Source: CAWKPF01 sp963851415
GTDB lineage: Bacteria > Acidobacteriota > Thermoanaerobaculia > Multivoradales > Multivoraceae
NCBI GenBank assembly: GCA_963851415.1
Contig: CAWKPF010000003.1
Location: 1,302,001 to 1,366,000 of the forward strand
Length of the DNA: 64,000 nucleotides
Direction: 5' to 3'
Below the pieces are notes generated by a model. That model ran no database searches and was not told the origin of the DNA. It worked only from the letters and a program-made list of their open reading frames with translations. Made by a program: the position numbers and the translations under genes. Shown piece by piece: positions 1 through 7,541 of this stretch (within the stretch, counting starts at the first letter, position 1; every line of letters starts with the position of its first letter).

Positions 1-832
1 TCGTTCGAGCCGGGTGGGGTCGGGTTCGTGCAGACGGCAGGGGAGCTGCTGGGTTGGCATCCGCATGTGCACCTGCTGGTGACCGACGGTGGCTTCCTGG
101 CGGACGGGAGTTTCCGGCACCTGCTGTGGGTGGATGGGGAGGCTCTGGAGCGGTTGTGGCGAGCGGAGGTGCTGCGGCTGCTGGTGGAGCGGGGCAAGAT
201 CGGCCAGGAGGTGGTGGAGTCACTCTTGTCGTGGCGCCACAGCGGGTTCTCGGTGCATGCGGGGGTGCGGGTGGAGGAGAAGACGGCAGCGGCTCGACTG
301 GGCCGGTATATGGCTCGGTGCCCGATCGTCCTGGATCGTCTGGAGTGGGATGGGGACCGGGACGAGGTGTTGGTTCACCCGCGACCGTCTCGTCGGGGTG
401 GACCGTTTGGGGAATCCGAGCGTCTTGATGTGCTCGAGCTTTCTAGCTCGCGTTCTCGATCCCGTGCCGGAGCCTCGTCAGCAGCAGGTTCGGTACTGGG
501 GTTGGTACTCGAATGCGGCTCGGGGCAAGCGCCGCAGGGCCGCCCTCGGACCGGAAGGGTCTCAGAACGTGGCGGCCTCGGCCGACAGGGATCCGCCGTC
601 GCGGAGGCGCCGCCATCTCTCCTGGACACGGCTGATCAAGAAGGTCTATGAGTCGGACCCGCTGTTGTGCCCGTACTGCGGCGCCGAGATGAGGATCGTG
701 GCCTTCGTGGTGGAGGCGTCCTCGTTGCGGCGGTTGCTGTTGGGGGTGGGGCTGGGTCCTCAGGAGGCCGAGCCTTTGCCTCGGGCGCCTCCGGGCGAGG
801 GGGAGCTGGTGTACGAGGCCGTGGAGGGCTGA
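1..832 (+). pseudogene. IS91/ISCR-like transposase, C-terminal part, frameshifted, runs off the left edge
   Basis: This is the C-terminal two thirds of an IS91-family (HUH, rolling-circle) transposase. The reading frame is already open at base 1 and encodes the HUH-type segment GWHPHVHLLVTDGG, then LGRYMARCPIVLDRL, where a single Tyr sits in the catalytic Y region, and near the end the zinc-knuckle-like LCPYCGAEMRIVAF. One extra C at about 434 (gtgctcgagc, against gtgctgagc in the copies at 4.9 and 35.6 kb) shifts the frame, so the C-terminal third is read in the next frame and ends at the TGA at 830-832. The N-terminal zinc domain would lie left of the window. The copy is nearly identical in DNA to the ones at 4892 and 35199, so it belongs to a recent family expansion. 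It is almost certainly non-functional unless the extra base is a sequencing error. Confidence 0.85.
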
Positions 833-1048
833 GCCGGGGCCAGCGTCGGGTTCGGCCCCTGGCGGAGCTGTGGGCCGTTGCGGTGATGGGAGGCCGCTTC
901 GAGCTCCGGGAGGCTCCTCGGGCTTGGCGGCACCTTCTCGGGCGACCCATTCTGCTCCGTCGTTCGCTGGCCGGCCGCCGCAACCCTCCTCAGACCCCCT
1001 GCGACGCTGCCCCAGGCCCAGGGCCGGAAAAGCGATCTACTACACGTC
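833..1048 (+). repeat. 3' noncoding end of the IS91-like element, copy A
   Basis: This 216-bp stretch follows the transposase stop codon. It is repeated almost base for base at 5376-5591 and 35985-36201. The similarity between copies stops abruptly after ctactacacgtc, which defines the 3' terminus of the element. In IS91-family elements the replication origin end (oriIS) lies here, so this is probably the initiating end. Confidence 0.7.
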
Positions 1049-1225
1049 GACTCACTCACGATCCTGGCCGTTCCACTGCGGCTGTGGAATCGGCACCGGC
1101 AAAGGTACTGCATTCCCGACCGGGAGGAACGGCCGAAGGGGAATGAGCGCAACCTCCTACTCTATGAAGGCGAACGACGAGCGCTCTTCCGCGCTGGCGA
1201 TTCTCGCCTGAGGCTCAACCGCCCA

Positions 1226-1900
1226 CTATCGGCGCATCGCCCACACACCGAACACGGCCATGGCTAGAACCAACCACAAGAGGGCCACCGGCGAGAGTGT
1301 GGGGATGGTCACAGGTGGAGGAATCAGTTGCACCTCGATCGAGTCGAACCAACAGGTGGCACCGATTCGCCCGCTAATCCTCAGCATGGGCCGTTGCCTG
1401 AGGAAACGGGTATCCGACTGTAGGATGTCGTACTCATAGGGCAGAAACGATCCCGGGTACCAGGGATTGGCGCCAGCGGGCGGCAGCGTGGTCCAAGCAT
1501 CGGGCCAGCCCTCACAGACCGACTCCTCCTCGTAGGCGCCGAAGCTCATATCGCATTGACCCCATCCGCCGCCTACTCGTTCCTCGGTGCGCCTCTGACC
1601 AACGATTCTCGTCGTGTAGCCCTGACCGAGTGGGAACGCTGGTAGACAGGGCCCCAAGGCGGCGTAAGCTCTGCCGAACGGAAGCCCCCCAACCTCGAAA
1701 CGGGCCGAGCCGGGCTCGGGGGAGCCCAGCGACCCATCCCAGGAAGCTGTCGCATCGTCTGCGCCCAGTCCTTCCAGCTCCCACTCATCCATGTCCTCCG
1801 GCGTATCGAAGTCGTAGCGAGCCAGGATCTCGTAACCCTGACCGTGTCCAATGCCCGCCGAAAGCACGAGGAGCGCCAGGAGCGGTAGGACCATCTTCAT
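1226..1900 (-). CDS. Secreted companion protein with IPTL-CTERM-like C-terminal tail
   Basis: The protein begins with a clear signal peptide (MKMVLPLLALLVLSAGIGHG), has a roughly 150-aa beta-rich domain with the recurring pattern W-DG-SLG-PEPGSARF ... LGPCLPAF ... CWFDSIEV, and ends in IPTLSPVALLWLVLAMAV then FGVWAMRR. That tail fits the IPTL-CTERM sorting signal (Ile-Pro-Thr-Leu-Ser, hydrophobic helix, basic end), which in other bacteria is handled by an exosortase; none is visible here. An alternative start at 1957 (ATG in TGATG) would share one base with the stop of the upstream S8 gene; 1900 is preferred because it gives a clean signal peptide. Homologues lie at 18814, 58471 and 59210, each just after an S8-type gene or duplicate of one, plus broken relatives at 6215 and 7990. 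Function unknown; a cell-surface partner of the S8 protein is an inference. Confidence 0.75.
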   Translation of the reverse strand: MKMVLPLLALLVLSAGIGHGQGYEILARYDFDTPEDMDEWELEGLGADDATASWDGSLGSPEPGSARFEVGGLPFGRAYAALGPCLPAFPLGQGYTTRIVGQRRTEERVGGGWGQCDMSFGAYEEESVCEGWPDAWTTLPPAGANPWYPGSFLPYEYDILQSDTRFLRQRPMLRISGRIGATCWFDSIEVQLIPPPVTIPTLSPVALLWLVLAMAVFGVWAMRR

Positions 1901-1956
1901 CGGTGAGGGACAAGAAGGCGGCCGACCGGCCAACGCAGCCGGGAACAGAATCGTCA

Positions 1957-3693
1957 TCACTGTTCCGACTCGATGAGGAAAGAGGACCAATCCACCTCGA
2001 GATCCTCGAACGACGTCTCGAACCCATCGGCGAAGATCCAATGGGGAGCCAGTGCTTCCGCTTCCGTGATCGTGGCATCGTCGATCCGGCCGCAACCGGT
2101 CTCGTCGTCGATACCAGGAGAAGCAACATCTACTGCCGTCCTACAGAGCAGGGCTTCGACGGTGCCGGGCCCCAACTCGTCGTTGACGTGGAGAATCCGG
2201 GCCGCCGCACCCGCCACCAGAGGCGAGGCCCACGACGTGCCCGTCACGAACACCTCGTCTCCTTCGACGTAACCGTCCGATCCGGAACGATCGGTCGTTA
2301 GAACATCTTGCCCCAGGGCCGCGGCAGCTACTTCGGGACCGAACCTCGATTGGAAGTCGATCACGTTGTCCCCACACACATCCGTCGACTCTCCTCGAAT
2401 CAGCAAGCGCCTCTCGAGTGAGAAGTTGAGGGCACCGATGGCCATCACATAGGGGTTGCTCGCCGGATAGGCCACCACCGAAGGATCAAAGCCCAACACA
2501 GCATTTCCGGTCGCCGAGACCACGAAGTGGCCGTTCTTGCGAACGTCTCGCAGACGGTTGTATACAACGATGGAGTCCCTAAGATCTCCGAGGTCCCAGG
2601 AGATGTTGACCACTCGGAGTCCGTTCTCCTCGACAACGTCCATCGCCTTGAGGAAGTACAACTCGGACATGAAGATGTCCCTGGCCTCGCTACAACTGGT
2701 CTGTTCCATCGACTTGATCGAATGCACCGCGGACTCTTTGTTCGCAATCCCCTCCGGAAGACCGAACGAGCCCCCGCACGCCGCGATCACCCCGGACACC
2801 GTCGTCTCGTGCTGGTCCCACGTGCCCTCAGGAGCTCCACCGTCTTGGCAGTCCTCGGCGTGGTTCACCGTGCACCTCCATCCAGAGTCGGGCCCTCCCG
2901 GCTGGCTCAGGTTCGGGTGCTCGGCTTCGATGCCATCACCGTAGACGCCCACCGCAACCAGCGGTGCCGCTGAGCAGACGGCTGTGGTTTGCGGAGCGGA
3001 TTGCTCGGGTGGCTCCGCTAGCACGACCGGCCCAGGCACCACCGTCCCGAACGCGAGCGTCGCCCCTTCGACTCCGGGCTCCGTGCGCAGAACCTCCATG
3101 CGATCGAGAGCCCTGAGCACGTGACGGTCTTCGACCTCGACCCGGTACCACCCGGGAGGATCGTAGCTACCACGAGGCAACACCTCACCGAGACCCAGAT
3201 CCAGGAGCAGCAACCGAGCTTCGCCCTCAGAGAGCTCCGGGCCCACTTGGAGATACGCCACATCATCGAAGAAAAGTGGCCCCGACTCCTCGCCGTCCGT
3301 GCGATAGAACGCCGGGCTGACCCAACCATCATCGCCCAGGATCCACTGCAGCAAGCCCGTCACCGCACGCGCACCGAATCCCGGGTAGGGGGGATCAGGC
3401 AACGGAGGCAGCGGCGGTGCCGAGGCGTTCGCCCGCGAAAAGAGGATCACACCACCGAGATCGGAGGGCGCCGCCAACGGCAGAATCCGTTGGACCTTGT
3501 CGATGATCGTCGCGGTCGACGCACCAGGTGCCGGCATCACGCCTATGGTGCGGACGTCGGGAGCGATCTCGATCACCCCCGCCGGAGTTGGATAGTCAAA
3601 CAGATTCAGCTCAGGAAGCGACTGCGAGAAACCCGGTCCCGCGCTCAGCAGCCAAACAGAAGAGAGAGAGAGAGAGAGAGTCGGCGCACGCAT
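1957..3693 (-). CDS. Secreted subtilisin-like (S8) protein, catalytic Asp apparently lost
   Basis: A 578-aa secreted protein. The start at 3693 has an excellent GGGAGGA ribosome site a few bases upstream. The signal peptide is encoded across a (CT)10 tract. A roughly 230-aa N-terminal region (PDVRTIGV, ILFSRANAS, DRHVLRALDR) is shared with the gene at 56.7 kb. The S8 fold follows: VGVYGDGIEAEHPNL where VxxDTG-ID is expected, HETTVSGV (His295), ATGN (oxyanion Asn) and GTSWASPLVAG (Ser487). The usual catalytic Asp position is Gly252, with Asp253 one residue later, so activity is uncertain. The C-terminus carries IFADGFETSFEDLEVDWS, a motif typical of exported proteins in this lineage. The companion gene follows at once, and a TATACT box lies 31 bases upstream of the start. 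Probably extracellular or surface-bound. Confidence 0.82.
   Translation of the reverse strand: MRAPTLSLSLSSVWLLSAGPGFSQSLPELNLFDYPTPAGVIEIAPDVRTIGVMPAPGASTATIIDKVQRILPLAAPSDLGGVILFSRANASAPPLPPLPDPPYPGFGARAVTGLLQWILGDDGWVSPAFYRTDGEESGPLFFDDVAYLQVGPELSEGEARLLLLDLGLGEVLPRGSYDPPGWYRVEVEDRHVLRALDRMEVLRTEPGVEGATLAFGTVVPGPVVLAEPPEQSAPQTTAVCSAAPLVAVGVYGDGIEAEHPNLSQPGGPDSGWRCTVNHAEDCQDGGAPEGTWDQHETTVSGVIAACGGSFGLPEGIANKESAVHSIKSMEQTSCSEARDIFMSELYFLKAMDVVEENGLRVVNISWDLGDLRDSIVVYNRLRDVRKNGHFVVSATGNAVLGFDPSVVAYPASNPYVMAIGALNFSLERRLLIRGESTDVCGDNVIDFQSRFGPEVAAAALGQDVLTTDRSGSDGYVEGDEVFVTGTSWASPLVAGAAARILHVNDELGPGTVEALLCRTAVDVASPGIDDETGCGRIDDATITEAEALAPHWIFADGFETSFEDLEVDWSSFLIESEQ
3661..3680 (-). repeat. (CT)10 dinucleotide tract in the signal-peptide codons of the S8-like gene
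   Basis: Ten uninterrupted AG units on the plus strand (CT on the coding strand) lie 13 bases after the ATG, encoding alternating Leu-Ser in the signal peptide. Tracts of this kind change length by slipped-strand mispairing. In the present state the frame is open. The paralogue at 56746 has a shorter tract that is out of frame. Confidence 0.9.
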
Positions 3694-3723
3694 CGGTCCT
3701 CCCAGGAGGGGTTGTCTGACGGA

Positions 3724-3729
3724 AGTATA
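3724..3729 (-). promoter_or_regulatory. Candidate -10 box (TATACT) for the S8-like gene
   Basis: The minus strand reads TATACT 31 bases upstream of the ATG at 3693, close to the sigma-70 consensus TATAAT. No good -35 hexamer is seen 17 bases further up (ctggag), so the call rests on the -10 box and position alone. It predicts a leader of about 24 nt containing the GGGAGGA site. Confidence 0.35.
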
Positions 3730-3946
3730 GTTGCCCTCGGCGAACACTCCAGAGCGAGAGGGCCCGCGAGGCAACTGCGCTGCACTCGCGGAGAGCGGAA
3801 CCAGCTCCGAGGTTGACCGTGCTGGTCTGAGGGCCGAGCTCGCCGCCCGCCCGGAGCCCATTACCGCGATCGACCCGGCTCCCGGTAGGATGGCGCCTTC
3901 CCGGACGCACACGACTGGACTTCGATCTCGGAGCGCGGATCTCGCG

Positions 3947-4711
3947 ATGAACCACCCCACCACCTCCCTCGACGGGCGGGTCGCCCTGGTCACCGGATCG
4001 ACCACTGGCCTGGGCAAGGCGATGGCCTTCGCCCTGGGCGCCGCAGGGGCCCGGGTAGCCCTCAACTACAAGAACGACTCCGAGCGGGCCCGGCGAGCCC
4101 TCGAAGAGTTCCGCGGCGCCGGCCACGACGGCGTCCTGATCCGGGCGAGCGCCGTCGACGAGAGCGAAGTCAACGCCATGGTCGCTCAGACCGAGAGCGA
4201 GCTCGGGCCGGTCGACATCGCGGTGATCAATGCCACTCCGGCACAACCCCAGAAGCCGATCGAGGAGTACGACTGGGCCTTCTACCAGTCGATGCTCGAC
4301 TTCTTCGTCAAGAGCCCCTACCTGGTCACGCGAGCCGTTCTTCCGAGAATGAAAGAGCGTCGCTGGGGTCGCATCCTCAACATCGGCTCCGAGGTGTTCG
4401 ATCGCGGAGTGCCGAACTTCTCGGCCTATGTGGCCGCCAAGGGCGCCCAGAACGGTTGGACACGGAGCATGGCCACCGAGCTCGCTCCCTGGAACATCAC
4501 GGTCAACATCGTCGCTCCGGGCTGGATCCCGGTCGAGCGCCACGCCGACGACCCCCAGGAGGACAAGGACGCCTACCGCTCCCTGATCCCGATGGACCGG
4601 TGGGGTCTGCCCGAGGACCTGGGCGGCGTGATCAGCTTCCTGGCCAGCGACGCGGCCTCCTTCATCACCGGCCAGAACATCTCGGTCAACGGCGGCATGA
4701 CCGTCGGCTGA
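3947..4711 (+). CDS. SDR-family NAD(P)-dependent oxidoreductase
   Basis: A 254-aa classical short-chain dehydrogenase/reductase. The nucleotide-binding motif TGSTTGLG starts at residue 16, NIGSEV provides Ser148, and AYVAAK provides Tyr161 and Lys165 of the active site. The length is normal for the family. The start at 3947 is chosen because it begins the Rossmann strand at the usual distance; the longer open frame upstream is low-complexity. The gene after it, 19 bases downstream, is the 5' end of a sugar-type solute-binding lipoprotein, suggesting that this enzyme acted in a carbohydrate or polyol catabolic cluster whose remainder has been lost to an IS91-like fragment. Relatives include 3-oxoacyl-ACP reductases and sugar dehydrogenases; the substrate cannot be told from sequence. 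Confidence 0.9.
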   Translation: MNHPTTSLDGRVALVTGSTTGLGKAMAFALGAAGARVALNYKNDSERARRALEEFRGAGHDGVLIRASAVDESEVNAMVAQTESELGPVDIAVINATPAQPQKPIEEYDWAFYQSMLDFFVKSPYLVTRAVLPRMKERRWGRILNIGSEVFDRGVPNFSAYVAAKGAQNGWTRSMATELAPWNITVNIVAPGWIPVERHADDPQEDKDAYRSLIPMDRWGLPEDLGGVISFLASDAASFITGQNISVNGGMTVG

Positions 4712-4730
4712 TCCCAGCGAGGTTTCGACC

Positions 4731-4891
4731 ATGTCCAGGACCATCGACAAGCTCCCGATCGGAGCCGCCCTTCTCCTCTTTGTGGCGGGCTGCGGCGGGG
4801 GCGGTGACACCGGCGAGAGCGCGAGGCAAGACCGCATCGAGCTCGGGTATGTCACCAACGGAGTCGCTTCCTTCTGGGTCATCGCCGGCGC
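4731..4891 (+). pseudogene. 5' end of an ABC-transporter solute-binding lipoprotein gene, cut by an IS91-like fragment
   Basis: The first 54 codons encode a lipoprotein signal (LLLFVAGC, Cys as lipobox residue) and the start of a periplasmic-binding fold (RIELGYVTNGVASFWVIAGA), as in ribose/rhamnose-class binding proteins, where the text usually reads 'GYVTNG..PFW'. At about 4892 the sequence becomes identical to the IS91-like transposase copies and the reading frame continues into it by chance, giving a 214-codon chimeric ORF to 5375. No remainder of the binding-protein gene is found after the element at 5592, so the insertion came with a deletion. Confidence 0.75.
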
Positions 4892-5375
4892 GGATGGGGA
4901 CCGGGACGAGGTGGTGGTTCACCCGCGACCGTCTCGTCGGGGTGGACCGTTTGGGGAATCCGAGCGTCTTGATGTGCTGAGCTTTCTAGCTCGCGTTCTC
5001 GATCCCGTGCCGGAGCCTCGCCAGCAGCAGGTGCGGTACTGGGGTTGGTACTCGAATGCGGCTCGGGGCAAGCGCCGCAGGGCCGCCCTCGGACCGGAAG
5101 GGTCTCAGAACGTGGCGGCCTCGGTCGACAGGGATCCGCCGTCGCGGAGGCGCCGCCATCTCTCCTGGGCACGGCTGATCAAGAAGGTCTATGAGTCGGA
5201 CCCGCTGTTGTGCCCGTACTGCGGCGCCGAGATGAGGATCGTGGCCTTCGTGGTGGAGGCGTCCTCGTTGCGGCGGTTGCTTTTGGGGGTGGGGCTGGGT
5301 CCTCAGGAGGCCGAGCCTTTGCCTCGGGCGCCTCCGGGCGAGGGGGAGCTGGTGTACGAGGCCGTGGAGGGCTGA
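4892..5375 (+). pseudogene. IS91/ISCR-like transposase, C-terminal fragment (copy B)
   Basis: Nearly identical to the last 160 codons of the copies at 1 and 35199, starting in the middle of the gene (DGDRDEVVVHPRPSRRGG) and ending with the zinc-knuckle-like LCPYCGAEMRIVAF and the same TGA. It has no HUH motif and no start codon of its own, so it is a 5'-truncated insertion. It is in frame with the lipoprotein start at 4731. Confidence 0.85.
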
Positions 5376-5591
5376 GCCGGGGCCAGCGTCGGGTTCGGCC
5401 CCTGGCGGAGCTGTGGGCCGTTGCGGTGATGGGAGGCCGCTTCGAGCTCCGGGAGGCTCCTCGGGCTTGGCGGCACCTTCTCGGGCGACCCCTTCTGCTC
5501 CGTCGTTCGCTGGCCGGCCGCCGCAACCCTCCTCAGACCCCCTGCGACGCTGCCCTAGGCCCAGGGCCGGAAAAGCGATCTACTACACGTC
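5376..5591 (+). repeat. 3' noncoding end of the IS91-like element, copy B
   Basis: Repeats 833-1048 with only a few changes and ends at the same tactacacgtc terminus. The next bases are CAAG, one of the tetranucleotides known as IS91 insertion targets next to the 3' end; the other copies do not have it, so this may be chance. Confidence 0.7.
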
Positions 5592-6095
5592 CAAGGTCGC
5601 ACTGGACCTACTAGGTAGCGCGATCGAGCAGAACTTCTGTGCCGTAAGCATGGATACCTACCCGCCGTTCTCCAGTTTGCGAAGCGAGAAGGAGTTCCAG
5701 CGCCTTCACGAAGCTGCCGTAGCCTGCCAGCAGCGTTTTCTGGCTCATCGCGATGATCCGGGTTAAGAGATGACGGCACGTCCAGGGCGGCCCGTCGCTC
5801 CTCGAGTCTTTGCGGCGACCTAGGAGGGCAGTGTCTTTCTGGCGCGGTCTGCGTTCAGGGTGTGAGTGTCGCAAGCGCCACTCCACCCCCGTCGTCGAGC
5901 TAGCGCTCTCGGGATCGGAGCGCCGTGGGTCCAGATGCAAGGCGTCGTACGTGAAGTCGATGCGGGCCAATCGTCGAGCGTGCGCAACGTGGCAGATGGG
6001 CCCACCGCCGCCCGCCCAGGAAAGGACTCTGCAGAGCCAATGAAGAACTGGCAAACTCCGATTGTCCGTGGAGTCGAAACGGGGAGCAGGTCACC
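5592..6095 (+). other. About 500 bp with no recognisable gene
   Basis: No frame on either strand gives a protein I recognise. A short minus-strand frame (5749 to 5611) begins with an ATG but has no family resemblance I can support. The stretch lies between two IS91-like fragments in opposite orientation and may be rearranged debris. Confidence 0.5.
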
Positions 6096-6205
6096 GGCAC
6101 AGCAACGGGTCCACCTCGTAGACCTTCTTGATCAGCCGAGCCCAGGAGAGACGGCGCCTCCTCGACGACGGATCCCTGTCGGCCGAGGCCGCGGCATTCT
6201 GAGGG
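6096..6205 (-). pseudogene. IS91-like transposase, internal fragment (about 36 codons)
   Basis: The minus strand encodes NAAASADRDP then RRRRLSWARLIKKVYEVDPLLC, matching the region just before the C-terminal zinc knuckle of the transposase copies. Both ends are truncated. It is inserted directly against the 3' end of the broken companion-type gene at 6215-6647. Confidence 0.75.
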
Positions 6206-6214
6206 TCTACGACC

Positions 6215-6647
6215 CCCAGCGCGGCCTTACCTTCTTCGCAGTTCTATAGGGCTCGAGTTCGCACGTCGGAGTGGTGAAGACGAAGAGCCCTATTCCGCAG
6301 GCGCGGTCTGTGGCGATTCGTAGGATGTCTGCGGTGGTCGATACTCTGCCCTCGGAGCGGGGAAAGCAGGGAGTGAGCGCCCACGCCTCCGCCGATCCAG
6401 AGAGTCGAAACTGCATCGATCCGGGATCTGGATTCCCGAGGGTCCCTTCCCAGACCAGTTCGAAGTTGTCGACGATCTCGGGCGGCACCCTCCAGAAGTC
6501 CATCTAATCGGCGCTTTCGAAGTCGAAGAAGAAAGTCGTTTGCGCTTCACAGACTGCGACCGAGGCCACTACCACGGCACTGGTCAGGGCCAGGGGAACC
6601 AGGAAGCCGTGCGCTCGTGGTGGAACCAGTTCCGCAATGTTCTCCAT
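6215..6647 (-). pseudogene. Secreted companion-type domain protein, internal stop and 3' truncation
   Basis: Reading the minus strand from the ATG at 6647 gives a signal peptide (FLVPLALTSAVVVASVAV), then FFFDFESAD, a TAG stop at 6506-6504, and in the same frame MDFWRVPPEIVDNFELVWEG, TLGNPDPGSMQF and ALTPCFP. The part after the stop matches the companion domain (W-DG-SLG-PEPGSARF ... LGPCLP), and FDFES-AD-MDFW matches the companion N-terminus FDTPEDMDEW. The gene is therefore a relative of the S8 companions broken by one nonsense codon. Its 3' end is lost next to an IS91-like fragment. It lies 27 bp downstream of the FWFF protein gene at 6675, in the same direction, so the two probably formed an operon. 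Confidence 0.65.
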
Positions 6648-6674
6648 GGCTGGCTGGTCATATGCCCCTCGGCC

Positions 6675-7541
6675 TCAGCTACAAGGGAGGGACCGGAAGT
6701 CACGAATGGGTTCGAAGAATGATCCCTCGGCATTGGTGTAGGTGGCCCTCGAAGATGTTTCTCTGTCGAAGACCTCGATCTCGACCTCGAGGTTGGTCAG
6801 ACCAGTCACAAAGAGCCAGAAGTAACCATCGATACGACAGGCATCCAGGATCTTCATGGTGAGTTCGAGGTTGTCCGGTCTGAAGAACCAAAACACTCCG
6901 GAATCGGCAGTGAGTCGACGCGGCTGAGCAAAGATCACCTCTCCATCGATCTTGACCGAGGCCTTGATAGAGAATCGGTTCTCTTCGCCGAGCTCCAGTT
7001 TTTCCTGGGCTGGAATTGGAGTCGGGGGGCCTCCTCCGATTCCCCTCAAGCTCACTTCCATCACACCCGGTCTGGCTTCAATCGAAGGCAAACCATCTGC
7101 TCTCACCAGGTAGCCCTGCCCGATCACGGGACCGGAAACCTCATAGTCCAACACTCCGCCGATACCCTCCACAAAGGCCCTGAGGGCGTCGGCCTCGGAA
7201 GACTCGACGAGGACGTGGATCCTGATATCAGTCTTCGAGCACTTCGCGGGACCTTCACAGGTCCACATGATCCTGGTCATAGCAACCGTGAGGAGTTCTT
7301 GTTGCCGTATGACCTCGCGGAGCAACCCCTCATCTGACTCACTGACGACGGCTAGGGCCGTCTTCGTTGTCGTACTGACCCAGAGCACGTCGGCGTCGAG
7401 GAGATCCAGCAATGAGATGTGTCGGTAGTCGCGCTCGAGATCCCAGAAGATGGCGATGCCCAGTTCAGAGTAGGAGGGGGTCGAACAAAGAGCGACTAGA
7501 AGTGCTAGAAAGATGGGTTGACGAAAGCCCTTCGCCTTCAT
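6675..7541 (-). CDS. Secreted protein with C-terminal 'FWFF...LDAC' domain
   Basis: A 288-aa protein with a signal peptide (IFLALLVALCSTPSYS). The middle part (residues ~25-180) is unrecognised. The last ~100 residues (NRFSIKASVKIDGE, SGVFWFFRPDNLELTMKILD, GYFWLFVTGLTNLEVEIEVFD, a Cys before the end) form a beta-rich domain also present at the C-terminus of the protein at 42694. In my knowledge this domain recurs in many exported proteins of Acidobacteriota, generally without assigned function. Gene 6215-6647 follows closely. Likely periplasmic or extracellular. I cannot assign an activity. Confidence 0.7.
   Translation of the reverse strand: MKAKGFRQPIFLALLVALCSTPSYSELGIAIFWDLERDYRHISLLDLLDADVLWVSTTTKTALAVVSESDEGLLREVIRQQELLTVAMTRIMWTCEGPAKCSKTDIRIHVLVESSEADALRAFVEGIGGVLDYEVSGPVIGQGYLVRADGLPSIEARPGVMEVSLRGIGGGPPTPIPAQEKLELGEENRFSIKASVKIDGEVIFAQPRRLTADSGVFWFFRPDNLELTMKILDACRIDGYFWLFVTGLTNLEVEIEVFDRETSSRATYTNAEGSFFEPIRDFRSLPCS

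Noticed and set aside
3611..4882. 423-codon minus-strand frame across the SDR gene
   Set aside because: Antisense of an SDR with complete active-site motifs.
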